From Allosalinactinospora lopnorensis (GTDB lineage Bacteria > Actinomycetota > Actinomycetes > Streptosporangiales > Streptosporangiaceae), in contig NZ_LAJC01000027.1 of NCBI RefSeq assembly GCF_000981225.1, positions 1 through 64,000 of the forward strand: a DNA stretch of 64,000 bases. Direction: 5' to 3'. Positions within the stretch are counted from its first letter, which is position 1; the number at the start of each line of letters is the position of its first letter. Shown here in pieces: positions 35,697 to 44,942 of the stretch. Both the position numbers and the translations under genes were made by a program. The notes under the pieces were generated by a model. It did not search any database and was not told the DNA's origin. It saw nothing but the letters and a program-made list of their open reading frames with translations.

Positions 35697-38542
35697 AGCT
35701 CACCTTCCTCGGAGTCGCGGCCGCCGCTTCCCACGGCGACCATGGGGTACTGGGTGTCGTCGGCTGGTCGGGACGCGGCGCCGGGCGGCGCCGCGTCGTC
35801 CTCCAGGAGTTCGGCTATGGCCAACCGGTGCAGTGCGGCGACCACGGCGCCGACCACGATCAGGTACACCCCCACGTCGAACACGACAGCGGACGAGATG
35901 TAGGTGAAGCCGAGCTCGATCGGGAACGGCGTGAGGAAGCCTCCTCCCACCAGGTATCCCAGCAGGCCGGTGACCACCGCCAGAGCGAGCCCGCCGGCGA
36001 TGACCGGAACGTAGGGGATCCTGCGTACGAGCGACCGGCGGGGATCCGGTGCGGCGGCGTGCGCCAGGCACAGCCCCGCACCGGCGACGAGAGCGCCGAT
36101 GAACCCGCCGCCGTGGGCGTTGTGCCCGCGGAAGAGCATGTAGAGGGAGAGCAGCACGATGGCCGGGGCCATGATCCGCCCCACCGTGCGGACGACGATC
36201 GTGTTGTCCACGGGATCGTCCTCGGGGCGGGTACCGCCGGTGAGCTCGATGGCGGCGGACCCCGTCAGGCTGGTGGTCCTCAGGAGCGCCAGAATCCCCA
36301 GCGCGGCGAGGCCGACGACGGTGACCTCGCCGAGGGTGTCGAGGGCGCGGAAGTCGACCAGGATCGTGTTGACCACGTTGATACCGCCGGTCTCCTCCTT
36401 GGAGTTGGCCATCAGCCACCTGCTGACCTCGGAGAGTTCGCGGCGGTTCGTCAGGAGGAGGGTCCCGCCGGCCGCCAGCGCGCCGGCCCCGACCGCGAGC
36501 ACGGCCGCCAGGCTCCTCCGCAGCGTGCCCGTCGAGTGGAACCGGCTCGGCAGCCGGCGCAGCACGAGGACCAGGACGACGACGGTCAGAACCTCGACGA
36601 CCAGTTGGGTAAGCGCGACGTCGACGGCACCCAGCAGCAGGAACCAGAGCCCCATGAGAGCGCCGACCACGCCGAGGAGGACGACAGCGGAGATCCTCGT
36701 GCGGACCACGACGGCCGCGAGGACCGCGACGGCGACGCACCCGACGACGATCCAGTCCGTCGGACGGACGAGCAGCTCCTGCAGGGGGCCGACCGGGGTT
36801 CCCCACCAGAGTGCCGCCGCCGACAGCACCCCCAGCAGGACGATCGCCGGCGGGAGGTGCGCCGCCGGGGAGAAGGTGCGCGTGAGGCCGCCGGCTCTGC
36901 TGCCGGCGGCGACGAAGCCGGCCATGGCCCGGTCGAACACGCCGTCGCCGGTGAACGGGGTACGCACGCGATCGAGAAGCGCGCCGGCCTGCTCCCGGCG
37001 GAGGTGGAGCAGGATGCCCAGCGCGATCGCCACCACGGACATCCCCAGGTCGACGCTGAGTCCCGGGATGAGGTGGATCTCGACGCCGGCGCCGGGGAAC
37101 CCGGTGTCGGCCGTGATCCGCTCGGCGAACGGGGCCAGGGTCACCACCCCGACACCGAGGAGCGCTCCGGCCGCCCCGGTGATCGCCGGCGCGAGCAGGA
37201 ACGGCGCCGGCGCCTCGCGCACATCCGTGCGCTCCGAGAGCGGGCCGCCGAACACCCCGAACCAGAACCGCGCGCAGTAGCCGAAGGTCAGAACGGCCGC
37301 CACAACGGCGAGGAGGCCGAGGAGGGGGCCCGCCCAGACCGGACCGTCGGCGTCGACGAAACCGGCGAACATCTTCTCCTTGCTGTAGAAGCCCAGGAGT
37401 GGCGGGACGCCCGCGGCGGACAGCGCCGCCAGTGCCGTGATCACGGCGCTGGCCGGCATGAGCCTGCGCAGCCCGCCGAGCCGGTGCAGGTCCCGGGTTC
37501 CGGTCTGGTTGTCGACGACCCCGACCATCATGAACAGGCTCGCCTTGAACAGCGCGTGGGCCAGGGTGTGGACCGCGGCCGCGGCGAGGGCGTAGGAGGT
37601 GCCGACCCCGATGATCGCCACGAGGTAGCCGAGCTGGCTGACCGTCGACATCGCGGCGAGCGACTTGAGGTCGGTCTGCTTCAGCGCGAGCGCGGCCCCG
37701 TAGATCGCGGTCGCCAGCCCGACAAGGACCAGGACACCGTTCCACAGCGGCATGTCGTGGAAGACCGGGCTGAACCGCATCAGCAGGTAGATGCCCGCCT
37801 TCACCATGGCCGCGGCGTGCAGGTAGGCGCTGACCGGGGTGCTGGCCGCCATCGCTCCCGGCAGCCAGAAGTGGAACGGCACCTGCCCCGACTTGGTGAT
37901 CGCCGCGATGATCACCAGGACGGCGACCAGCGGACCGGTCCAGCCCTCGGTCCAGCCGGGATCAGCAAGGATCGTACTGAGCTGCGTGGTCCCGGTCTGC
38001 ACCGACAGCAGCGCCACCGCGGCCAACAGCGCCAGGCCGCCGCCCGCGGTGACGACCAGTGCGCGTCTGGCCGGCTCGACCGCCTTGTCGCCCGCCCCGC
38101 CGATGAGGAAGAACGAGCAGATGCTGGTGAGCTCCCAGAAGACGAACAGCAGCAACAGGTCGTCGGCGAGCACCAGGCCGAGCATGGCCACGGCGAAGAT
38201 CCCCATCAGGGTGTAGAACCTGCTCTGCGAGCTCTTGGCGTCGAAGTAGCGGGCGCAGTACGCCATGATGAGGGCGCCGATGCCGAGCACCAGCACGGTG
38301 AAGAGCAGTCCGAGCCCGTCGAGACGCAGCCGGAAGGCCGCGTCGATCGACGGGATCCACGCCCAGGAGAACTCCACCGCCTGCCCGGCCAGGACGGCCG
38401 GTGCCTGCGTGGCCGTGAGGGCGGTGAGCGCCGCGAACGCGGCCGCCAGCGGCCACCCGGCGGCCCGGCCCAGCCGACTGGCGAGCAACGGGGCGACGGC
38501 AGTGGTCGCGGCCAGCCCAATGAACACGGTCACGAGGACCAC
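35693..38542 (-). CDS. mnhA: Mrp Na+/H+ antiporter subunit A, fused A/B (operon 2)
   Basis: About 949 residues. NuoL-like part: LLFVFWELTSICSFFLIGGA, PFHFWLPGAMAASTPVSAYL, HAAAMVKAGIYLLMRFSPVF and LHTLAHALFKASLFMMVGVV. MnhB part: VNTILVDFRALDTLGEVTVV, LLSLYMLFRGHNAHGGGFIG and VVFDVGVYLIVVGAVVAALH. GTG at 38542 is chosen because AAAGGTGG lies upstream and the resulting start matches that of operon 1; the frame is open to 38752. First gene of the operon, 207 residues of overlap-free coupling down to mnhG. Distinct sequence from operon 1 argues for two long-separated paralogues, not a recent copy. Confidence 0.9.
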   Translation of the reverse strand: MVLVTVFIGLAATTAVAPLLASRLGRAAGWPLAAAFAALTALTATQAPAVLAGQAVEFSWAWIPSIDAAFRLRLDGLGLLFTVLVLGIGALIMAYCARYFDAKSSQSRFYTLMGIFAVAMLGLVLADDLLLLFVFWELTSICSFFLIGGAGDKAVEPARRALVVTAGGGLALLAAVALLSVQTGTTQLSTILADPGWTEGWTGPLVAVLVIIAAITKSGQVPFHFWLPGAMAASTPVSAYLHAAAMVKAGIYLLMRFSPVFHDMPLWNGVLVLVGLATAIYGAALALKQTDLKSLAAMSTVSQLGYLVAIIGVGTSYALAAAAVHTLAHALFKASLFMMVGVVDNQTGTRDLHRLGGLRRLMPASAVITALAALSAAGVPPLLGFYSKEKMFAGFVDADGPVWAGPLLGLLAVVAAVLTFGYCARFWFGVFGGPLSERTDVREAPAPFLLAPAITGAAGALLGVGVVTLAPFAERITADTGFPGAGVEIHLIPGLSVDLGMSVVAIALGILLHLRREQAGALLDRVRTPFTGDGVFDRAMAGFVAAGSRAGGLTRTFSPAAHLPPAIVLLGVLSAAALWWGTPVGPLQELLVRPTDWIVVGCVAVAVLAAVVVRTRISAVVLLGVVGALMGLWFLLLGAVDVALTQLVVEVLTVVVLVLVLRRLPSRFHSTGTLRRSLAAVLAVGAGALAAGGTLLLTNRRELSEVSRWLMANSKEETGGINVVNTILVDFRALDTLGEVTVVGLAALGILALLRTTSLTGSAAIELTGGTRPEDDPVDNTIVVRTVGRIMAPAIVLLSLYMLFRGHNAHGGGFIGALVAGAGLCLAHAAAPDPRRSLVRRIPYVPVIAGGLALAVVTGLLGYLVGGGFLTPFPIELGFTYISSAVVFDVGVYLIVVGAVVAALHRLAIAELLEDDAAPPGAASRPADDTQYPMVAVGSGGRDSEEGEL

Positions 38543-38566
38543 TCGTCGACCACCTTTCGGATCGGG

Positions 38567-38592
38567 GTGAACAACACGGCGCCCGTGTTCAC
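38567..38592. promoter_or_regulatory. Imperfect palindrome upstream of Mrp operon 2
   Basis: GTGAACAACACGG (38567-38579) faces CCGTGTTCAC (38583-38592) with three extra bases in the left arm. It lies 25 bases before the chosen mnhA start, a fitting place for a repressor or ion-responsive operator. No equivalent was seen before operon 1. Confidence 0.3.
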
Positions 38593-39474
38593 GGCTCGAA
38601 CTTCCCCACGGCTGTCCCTCCTGCGGTAAGCTCCGGGGCGGTATCCGGTCGGGATCGGCGGCATCCGCGCATCCAAATGGCGGCGTGTGGGTACGCGAGG
38701 GCGATCGGGGTTCTTCTACGGCGAGACCTGCACCCGGGGCCCTGGCCGGCACTCCGGTGGCTCTTCAGAGCAGGCCGCATGTCCTGGGCAGCAGAACTCC
38801 GGGGTCACTCCGCGGCTCGCCGCCGAGGATGACCCCCGTTCGAGGGAGTGTCATACCGCCGGCACCACGGCGGTCCAGATCGACTGCACGCGGGTGGTGC
38901 CCGCCCTCGCCCGCGACAAGAAGGCCGACCGCTGCGGTCGGCCTGACACGGGGGGGTCGGAGAGAAAGGGGCACGTCGAGGGCCGCGCGACACAGGCGCG
39001 CGGGGCGGCGTTGTGGAGAGCGGCGGCCTTAGGCGCACACGCTCCGTGGAGTCCGGTAACGCTGCTCACCTCGTCCTCCGTCGTCCTCGCCTGCAGGCGA
39101 CCGAATGGCGGAGCGGCGGGGGTGCCACTCTTCTCCCAACCGCAACGAACCAACCTACTCGCAGGCAGCGTACCGTATGCGGTCACCGATCTCCGTGGGG
39201 GGTCCTTGTCGCGGACCCGGGCCACGCTGCCGGTACACCGGCCTCGGCGTTGAGAACGAGACGCCCGGAGCCGGGGGCGGCCGGCGTTCCCCGGTGTCTC
39301 GTGGTGCGGCCTCATGCCGCGCAGCTCGCCGGATACCCGGCTGTGAACTCCGGCCCCGCGTGCCGGCACCGATCGCCCTTGGCCGCACACGGTGGAGGGC
39401 ACCCTGCCGGGAGGCGCGGGCCGGAACGGTCGGGAGGGGAGAACGCAGGTCCCGCTCAGAGGCGGGTCCCGCCG
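38593..39474. other. Long region without a recognised gene
   Basis: About 880 bases between mnhA of operon 2 and the end of guaA. Open frames on both strands are Arg/Pro/Ala-rich and match no family I know. The minus strand carries a terminator-like hairpin at 38922-38944, and a GAGGACGAG then GTG at about 39070, so a short minus-strand transcript or peptide is possible. I assign no gene. Confidence 0.4.
38922..38944 (-). terminator. Terminator-like hairpin (minus-strand reading)
   Basis: AGGCCGACCG and CGGTCGGCCT form a perfect ten-base stem with the loop CTG. On the minus strand it is followed by TCTTGT, so it would end a transcript coming from about 39.0-39.4 kb or from guaA. Confidence 0.65.
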
Positions 39475-41060
39475 TCACTCCCACTCGATGGTGCCCGGAG
39501 GCTTGCTGGTGACGTCGAGCGTGACGCGGTTGATCTCCCGCACCTCGTTGGTGATGCGGTTGGAGATCGTGGCCAGCACCTCGTAGGGGACGCGGGACCA
39601 ATCGGCGGTCATGGCGTCCTCGCTGCTCACCGGGCGCAGCACCACGGGGTGGCCGTAGGTGCGGCCGTCGCCCTGCACCCCCACCGAGCGCACCCCGGCC
39701 AAGAGCACGACCGGCACTGCCAGATGTCGCGGTCGAGCCCGGCGCGCGACAGCTCCTCGCGGGCGATCGCGTCGGCCTCACGCAGGATGTCGAGGCGCTC
39801 CCGGGTGATGTCGCCGATGACACGGATGGCCAGGCCCGGACCGGGGAACGGCTGGCGCCACACCATGTCGACGGGCAGGCCGAGCTCCTCGCCGACCCGG
39901 CGGACCTCGTCCTTGAACAGTTCCCGCAGCGGTTCGATCAGCGTGAATCGGAGGTCGTCGGGAAGGCCGCCCACGTTGTGGTGCGACTTGATGTTGGCGG
40001 TCCCCGTTCCGCCGCCGGACTCCACGACGTCCGGGTAGAGCGTGCCCTGGACCAGGAAGGCCACCTCTTCGTCCGCGGCGCCGCCTTCGGCGACGACCTC
40101 GCGGGCGGCCTGCTCGAAGACCCGGATGAACTCGCGGCCGATGATCTTGCGCTTCTCCTCGGGATCGTGCACCCCGGCCAGTGCGTCGAGGAAGCGCTCC
40201 TGGGCGTCGACCACCTTCAGCGCGGCGCCCGTCGCCGCCACGTAGTCCTTCTCGACCTGTTCGGCCTCGCCCTTGCGGAGCAGCCCGTGGTCGACGAAGA
40301 CACAGGTGAGCTGGTCGCCCACGGCGCGCTGGACCAGGGCGCCGGCGACCGCGGAGTCGACCCCGCCGCTCAGTCCGCAGATGACGCGCTTGCTGCCCAC
40401 CTCGGAGCGGATCCGCTCGACCTGCTCGTCGACGATGTTCACCATCGTCCAGGTCGGACGGCACCCGGCGCCCTCGTACAGGAAGTGCCGCATGACCGCC
40501 TGGCCGTGCTCGGTGTGCAGTACCTCGGGGTGGAACTGCACACCGAAGAGCCCGCGCCCGGGGTCCTCGATCGCGGCGACCGGCGCCCCCGCGGTGCCGC
40601 CGATGGTGCGGAAGCCCTCGGGGGCCTCGGTGACCGAGTCGCCGTGCGACATCCACACCGTCTGGCTGGAGGGCAGCCCGGCGAACAGCACGGTGTCGGT
40701 GCCGACGTCCACCCGGGTCCGGCCGAACTCGCTGAGGCCGGTCTTGGCGACCGTTCCGCCCAGGGCCCGCACCATCGCCTGGAAGCCGTAGCAGATGCCG
40801 AACGTCGGAACACCCGTCTCGAACAGCCCGCGCGGGGGCTGCGGCGCGCCGTCGGCGTAGACCGATGACGGGCCGCCGGAGAGGATGATGGCCTTGGGGT
40901 TCTTCGCGAGCATCTCCTCGACCGGCATGGTCGAGGGGACGATCTCGCTGTAGACGTGGCATTCGCGCACCCGCCGCGCGATCAGCTGCGCGTACTGCGC
41001 GCCGAAGTCGACGACGAGGACGGTGTCGAACGTGCTGTCGGCAGCACCGGCAAGGGACAC
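39475..41060 (-). CDS. guaA: GMP synthase (glutamine-hydrolysing), one frameshift
   Basis: About 528 residues after joining. It makes GMP from XMP, ATP and glutamine. Class I amidotransferase domain: [38 protein letters not shown] with the nucleophilic Cys, and [15 protein letters not shown] pyrophosphatase domain: [21 protein letters not shown]-loop, then [14 protein letters not shown]. The dimerisation end [20 protein letters not shown] and PPGTIEWE is in another frame; one C is missing at about 39713 (TGCCGG; TGCCCGG restores [20 protein letters not shown]). As guaA is essential for guanine prototrophy, a consensus error is likely. Confidence 0.93.
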
Positions 41061-41196
41061 GTAACGGCCTTCCCGCGGGTGGGTCTGGATCCCTCCAGTT
41101 TAGGGCGTGCCCGGCGCCCTCCTTCCCCACTCCGGATACCGCCCGGCCACCGGCGGCCCCGCGCCACGTCTCACGAGCCCGCAGACCGCCCCTCGC

Positions 41197-41607
41197 TCAC
41201 CGGAACGGGTTCTCGATCCGGACACCGCCGTAGTCGGCACCGTGCGTCAGGTCCTCGGTCAGCAGCCGATCACACGCCCCTCGCTTGGCGGCCGCGACCA
41301 TCAGCGCGTCCCAATGGGAGAGCTGCCACCGCCGCCCGATATGGATGGCAGAGTCGACGAGAGCAGTATCGATCGGCACGCACCCGAGCGAACCCATCGA
41401 CCTGACCATCGCAGCAGCCTCGTCAACGGGGAGGGGAGTCTTGAGCTTCCGCGTCACAACGACGAAAAATTCGTTCATCACCTGCGGCGACACGGTCACA
41501 CCCGGAGTGGTGGTGAGGACCTGCTGCGCACACCGCTGCTTACCCCCGCCAGCCCGGTCCACTGCGTAGATGAAGACGTTGGTGTCGACGAAGGCGCTAC
41601 CGCTCAT
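41197..41607 (-). CDS. vapC: VapC-type PIN-domain ribonuclease toxin
   Basis: 136 residues. PIN fold with the acidic site: SAFVDTNVFIYAVDRA (first Asp), QVMNEFFVVVTRKLK (Glu), LSHWDALMVAAAKRGA (Asp) and LLTEDLTHGADYGGVRIENP. It would cleave RNA when freed from VapB. The start at 41607 overlaps the vapB gene by eleven bases. Confidence 0.9.
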   Translation of the reverse strand: MSGSAFVDTNVFIYAVDRAGGGKQRCAQQVLTTTPGVTVSPQVMNEFFVVVTRKLKTPLPVDEAAAMVRSMGSLGCVPIDTALVDSAIHIGRRWQLSHWDALMVAAAKRGACDRLLTEDLTHGADYGGVRIENPFR

Positions 41608-41827
41608 ACAACTCGTCTCGTGTCCAGGTACGCCCCTCAGGCCCGCTCGACGCCTGGCTGCGCTCCGCTATCGCCAGGATCTCCTCGATCGCACGAGCGT
41701 CTTCGGCGGCCGCGAAACCTTCCAAGTACCGGCGCATGACCGCGTTCACCGTTGTGTGCTGCTCCAACGCCCGGATACGCGCCCGGCGCAGCACCTCGTC
41801 GTCGATGCTGAGAGTCACGTTGGCCAT
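41597..41827 (-). CDS. vapB: VapB-type antitoxin
   Basis: 76 residues. Ribbon-helix-helix N-terminus MANVTLSIDDEVLRRARIRA, LEQHTTVNAVMRRYLEGFAA, then an acidic toxin-binding tail (EGRTWTRDELYER). ATG at 41827 has AGGAGG five bases upstream; a GTG two codons earlier overlaps that site and is not used. Upstream of and overlapping vapC, so autoregulation by the complex is expected. Confidence 0.88.
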   Translation of the reverse strand: MANVTLSIDDEVLRRARIRALEQHTTVNAVMRRYLEGFAAAEDARAIEEILAIAERSQASSGPEGRTWTRDELYER

Positions 41828-41919
41828 CTCCACCTCCTAGCACGGTTTCAGTGTAACACTGATCCCGTGTCAGCCATGAGGCCGCCATCACCGCGCCCGC
41901 GCTTACGAGCCGGTGCGCG

Positions 41920-43497
41920 CTACCGGATGCGGAGGCGCTTCATCAGCCGCCCGCCTAGGGTGAACAGCCTGGCCAGGGTCTCGCCGTCCATGCCCGGTGT
42001 GCCGCCCAGGCCGACGTAGTGCTGGCTGGCGATGGTCTGCGCCTCGGTGTAGCGCAGCAGGCCCTCGGGGCCGTGCCGCCGGCCCAGCCCGGAGCACTTC
42101 ATCCCGCCCATGGGCGCACCGTAGCTGGCCCAGGCCGCGCCGTACCCCTCGTTGATGTTGACCGTCCCGGCCCGGATGCGCTCGGCGATCCGCCGTCCGC
42201 GGGCGGCGTTCCGGGTCCAGACGCTGGCGTTGAGCCCGTAGCCGGTGTCGTTGCAGCGCGCGATGACCTCGTCATCGTCGCTGAACCGGTAGACCGACAC
42301 CACCGGGCCGAACGTCTCGTCAGCGCAGGCCGCCATGGTGGGGGCGACCTCGGCCATGACGGTCGGCTCGTAGAACAACGGGCCGATGTCGGGGCGCGCC
42401 CGCCCGCCGGCCAGGATCGCCGCCCCCTTCTCGCGTGCATCCTCGACATGCGCGCCGACCCGGTCGAGCTGCCGCCGGTAGGTCAGGGAGCCCATGTCGG
42501 CGGAGAAGTCGTACTTCGCGTTGAGCGCCATGTCGCGCACCGCGGCGGCGAACTTCGGCACGAAGTCGTCGTAGACGGCGTCGTGCACGTAGACGCGTTC
42601 CATGGCGATGCAGAGCTGGCCCGCGTTGCTGAAGCAGGCGCGCAGGGCGCCCTCCACCGTCCAGTCGATGGCGGCGTCCTCGCAGACGATCATCGGATTC
42701 TTGCCGCCGAGCTCGGCGGAGCAGCCGATGAGCCGTTCGGACGCGCGTCGGGCGATCCCGGCCCCGGCCGCGGAGGATCCAGTGAACGCGACGTAGTCGG
42801 CCCGGTCGACTAGGGGGTCCCCGATCTCCGACGGTTCACCGATGACCGGCGCCCACAGGTCCTCGGGCAGGCCCGCCTCCACCGCCACGTCGATGGCCCA
42901 CAGCGCGCTGAGGGCGGTCTGGGTGTCGGGCTTGGCGACGACGGCGTTCCCCGCGATGAGAGCGGGCACGGCGTCGCCGACAGGCAGCGCCAGCGGATAG
43001 TTCCACGGTGTGATCACACTGACGGCGCCCTTGGCCTGCCGGTGCACGTAGGTGCGCGTGGCCACCGGAACGGCGCCCGGAGTGCGGCGGCGGCGCAGCA
43101 GGCGGGGCGCCTGCCGGGCGTAGTACAGCGTGCCCGCCGCCGCGTCGTAGACCTCTTCGAAGGCGTGCCGGCGGGCTTTGCCCGTCTCCCACTGGATGAT
43201 GTCCAGGATCTCGCTTTGGCGGTCCAGCACCAGGTCGTGGAAGCGCAGGAACGGTTCGGCGCGCTCGCGCGCGGACCGCTCCGCCCACGCCCGCTGCGCG
43301 GCGCGGGCGCGTCCGAACGCCGCGACGACGTCCGCGGCGGCGCAATCGGGCAGTTCGGCGAGGGGGTCACCGGTGAAGGGGGCGGTGGTCGTCACAGTGC
43401 GACCGGAGGAGGTGCCGGCCACGCGCCGCGTAAGCCGGTCGATCATCGCGGAGTCCAGCGCCGGGGCTTCTGCGGAGCTCGTCGTGACTTTTCCCAT
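41920..43497 (-). CDS. Aldehyde dehydrogenase, probable succinate-semialdehyde dehydrogenase
   Basis: 525 residues, NAD(P)-dependent ALDH superfamily. VITPWNYPLALPVGDAVPAL, then FTGSSAAGAGIARRASERL nucleotide loop, ELGGKNPMIVCEDA with the general base Glu, and CFSNAGQLCIAMERVYVHD with the catalytic Cys in NAGQLC. ACADETFGPVVSVYRF is typical of the end. The form of the sequence resembles the actinobacterial GabD2-type succinate-semialdehyde dehydrogenases, which would feed succinate into the citric acid cycle. The substrate is inferred by family likeness. Divergent from a flavoprotein gene around a palindrome; a Cys at the usual place shows the enzyme is complete. Confidence 0.85.
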   Translation of the reverse strand: MGKVTTSSAEAPALDSAMIDRLTRRVAGTSSGRTVTTTAPFTGDPLAELPDCAAADVVAAFGRARAAQRAWAERSARERAEPFLRFHDLVLDRQSEILDIIQWETGKARRHAFEEVYDAAAGTLYYARQAPRLLRRRRTPGAVPVATRTYVHRQAKGAVSVITPWNYPLALPVGDAVPALIAGNAVVAKPDTQTALSALWAIDVAVEAGLPEDLWAPVIGEPSEIGDPLVDRADYVAFTGSSAAGAGIARRASERLIGCSAELGGKNPMIVCEDAAIDWTVEGALRACFSNAGQLCIAMERVYVHDAVYDDFVPKFAAAVRDMALNAKYDFSADMGSLTYRRQLDRVGAHVEDAREKGAAILAGGRARPDIGPLFYEPTVMAEVAPTMAACADETFGPVVSVYRFSDDDEVIARCNDTGYGLNASVWTRNAARGRRIAERIRAGTVNINEGYGAAWASYGAPMGGMKCSGLGRRHGPEGLLRYTEAQTIASQHYVGLGGTPGMDGETLARLFTLGGRLMKRLRIR

Positions 43498-43524
43498 GCG
43501 CTGACCTTAGATCCGCACCCCCAC

Positions 43525-43550
43525 CCGTGGCTACCTATGAGTAACCACGG
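43525..43550. promoter_or_regulatory. Palindromic operator between ALDH and flavoprotein genes
   Basis: CCGTGGCTAC (43525-43534) and GTAACCACGG (43541-43550) match in nine of ten paired positions with a six-base centre. It is 28 bases before the ALDH start and about 133 bases before the flavoprotein start, the layout of a dimeric TetR/GntR-like operator. No adjacent regulator gene is seen. Confidence 0.45.
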
Positions 43551-43682
43551 ACCCGCCCGGATCCGGAGCGGCCCTGCGCCAGGCGTTTTCCTCTGGACAA
43601 CCAGGGCGGGAATCGGATTACATATCATGAGTAGTTGAATTCCAACGGCCACCCCTGTCGTCAGTTGCCACTGGAGGCCGCG

Positions 43683-44921
43683 ATGGCGCAGACCGAAGCC
43701 ACGACGACCGTCGCCATCGCGGGTGGCGGTCCCGCCGGGATCATGCTGGGGCTGCTGCTCGCCCGGGCCGGCGTGGACGTCACCGTCTGCGAGAAGCACG
43801 CTGATTTCCTGCGCGACTTCCGCGGCGACACGGTCCACCCCTCGACACTGCAGCTCCTCTACGAGCTCGGCCTGAGCGAGGAGTTCGACCGCCTCCCGCA
43901 CCGCAAGGTCCGCGAGATCGGCTTCGCCGCCCGCCAGGGCCGGCTGTTCGGCACCGACCTGTCCACACTTCCCGGGCGCTACCAGTACATCGCGCTGACC
44001 CCGCAGTGGAACTTCCTCAACCTTCTCACCGAGCACGCCAAGACCTACCCCGGCTTCCACCTGCTGATGGAGTCGGAGGTGACCGGGGTCATCCGCATAG
44101 GCGACCGCGCACACGGGGTGCGCTACCGCGACGCCAACGGCGAGCACGAACTGCGCAGCGCCCTCACCGTCGCCGCCGACGGCCGCCAATCGGTGCTGCG
44201 GAAGGCGGCCGGCCTGCACCCGACCGAACTCGGGGTTCCGATGGACGTCCTGTGGATGCGGCTGTCCCGCGCGCCCTCCGACCCTGAGGGGCTGCTGGCG
44301 CGGGTCGGCCCGGGCCGCATGGTCATCGGGATCGACCGCGGCGACTACTGGCAGCTCGGCTACCTGGTGGCCAAGGGAAGCTACGCCGAGGCGCGCTCCG
44401 CCGGCCTGAGCGCCCTGCGGGACTCGATCGCCGAGCTGGAGCCTTTCCTCGGCGACCGGGTCGGGGAACTGAGCAGCTGGGACGACATCGCGATGCTGAA
44501 CGTCGGCCTGAACCGGCTTCCCCGCTGGTACCGGCACGGTCTGCTGTGCATCGGCGACGCGGCGCACACGATGAGCCCGATCGGCGGCGTCGGCATCAAC
44601 CTGGCGATCCAGGACGGTGTCGCGACCGCGAACCTGCTGTACGAAACCCTGCTGGAGCGGCGGTCGGCCGGAAGTCCGCACCCCGTCGAACCGCGGCTGC
44701 TCGCCCGGGTGGAGCGGCGCCGGCTCCCTCCGACTGTCGGGACCCAGGCGCTGCAGGGGCTGCTGCAACGGCAGGTGCTCACCCGGGTACTGCGCGGCGA
44801 GTCCCCCCGGACTCCTCCCGCGTTCCTCGGCGACCTCCCCGCCCGGATGGTCCGGCGCGTCTTCCTGCTGGGCCTGCTTCCCGAGCACGTGCGCACCCCG
44901 AGCGCCGCGCCCTCGCGATGA
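43683..44921 (+). CDS. FAD-dependent monooxygenase (PHBH fold)
   Basis: 412 residues. FAD-binding Rossmann motif VAIAGGGPAGIMLGLLLARA, then DFRGDTVHPSTLQLLYELGL, DG motif VAADGRQSVLRKAAGLHPTE and GDAAHTMSPIGGVGINLAIQ, all as in class A flavoprotein hydroxylases (UbiH, MhpA, PHBH). ATG at 43683 follows CTGGAGG; an upstream frame to 43635 is not supported. It would hydroxylate or epoxidise an aromatic or similar substrate with NAD(P)H. Its substrate is unknown. It is divergent from an ALDH gene and converges with galE (gap 21 bases). Confidence 0.85.
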   Translation: MAQTEATTTVAIAGGGPAGIMLGLLLARAGVDVTVCEKHADFLRDFRGDTVHPSTLQLLYELGLSEEFDRLPHRKVREIGFAARQGRLFGTDLSTLPGRYQYIALTPQWNFLNLLTEHAKTYPGFHLLMESEVTGVIRIGDRAHGVRYRDANGEHELRSALTVAADGRQSVLRKAAGLHPTELGVPMDVLWMRLSRAPSDPEGLLARVGPGRMVIGIDRGDYWQLGYLVAKGSYAEARSAGLSALRDSIAELEPFLGDRVGELSSWDDIAMLNVGLNRLPRWYRHGLLCIGDAAHTMSPIGGVGINLAIQDGVATANLLYETLLERRSAGSPHPVEPRLLARVERRRLPPTVGTQALQGLLQRQVLTRVLRGESPRTPPAFLGDLPARMVRRVFLLGLLPEHVRTPSAAPSR

Positions 44922-44942
44922 AGCTTCAAGCCCTGCCGCGGT

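Noticed and set aside
35828..38629. 933-codon open frame opposite mnhA of operon 2, and 377- and 494-codon frames opposite other Mrp genes
   Set aside because: Low-complexity shadows of real antiporter genes with Arg/Asp/Glu/Gly-rich translation and no ribosome sites.
38687..39402. Frames of 183-188 codons on both strands in the gap before guaA
   Set aside because: Neither strand shows family motifs, a clear ribosome site or sensible composition.
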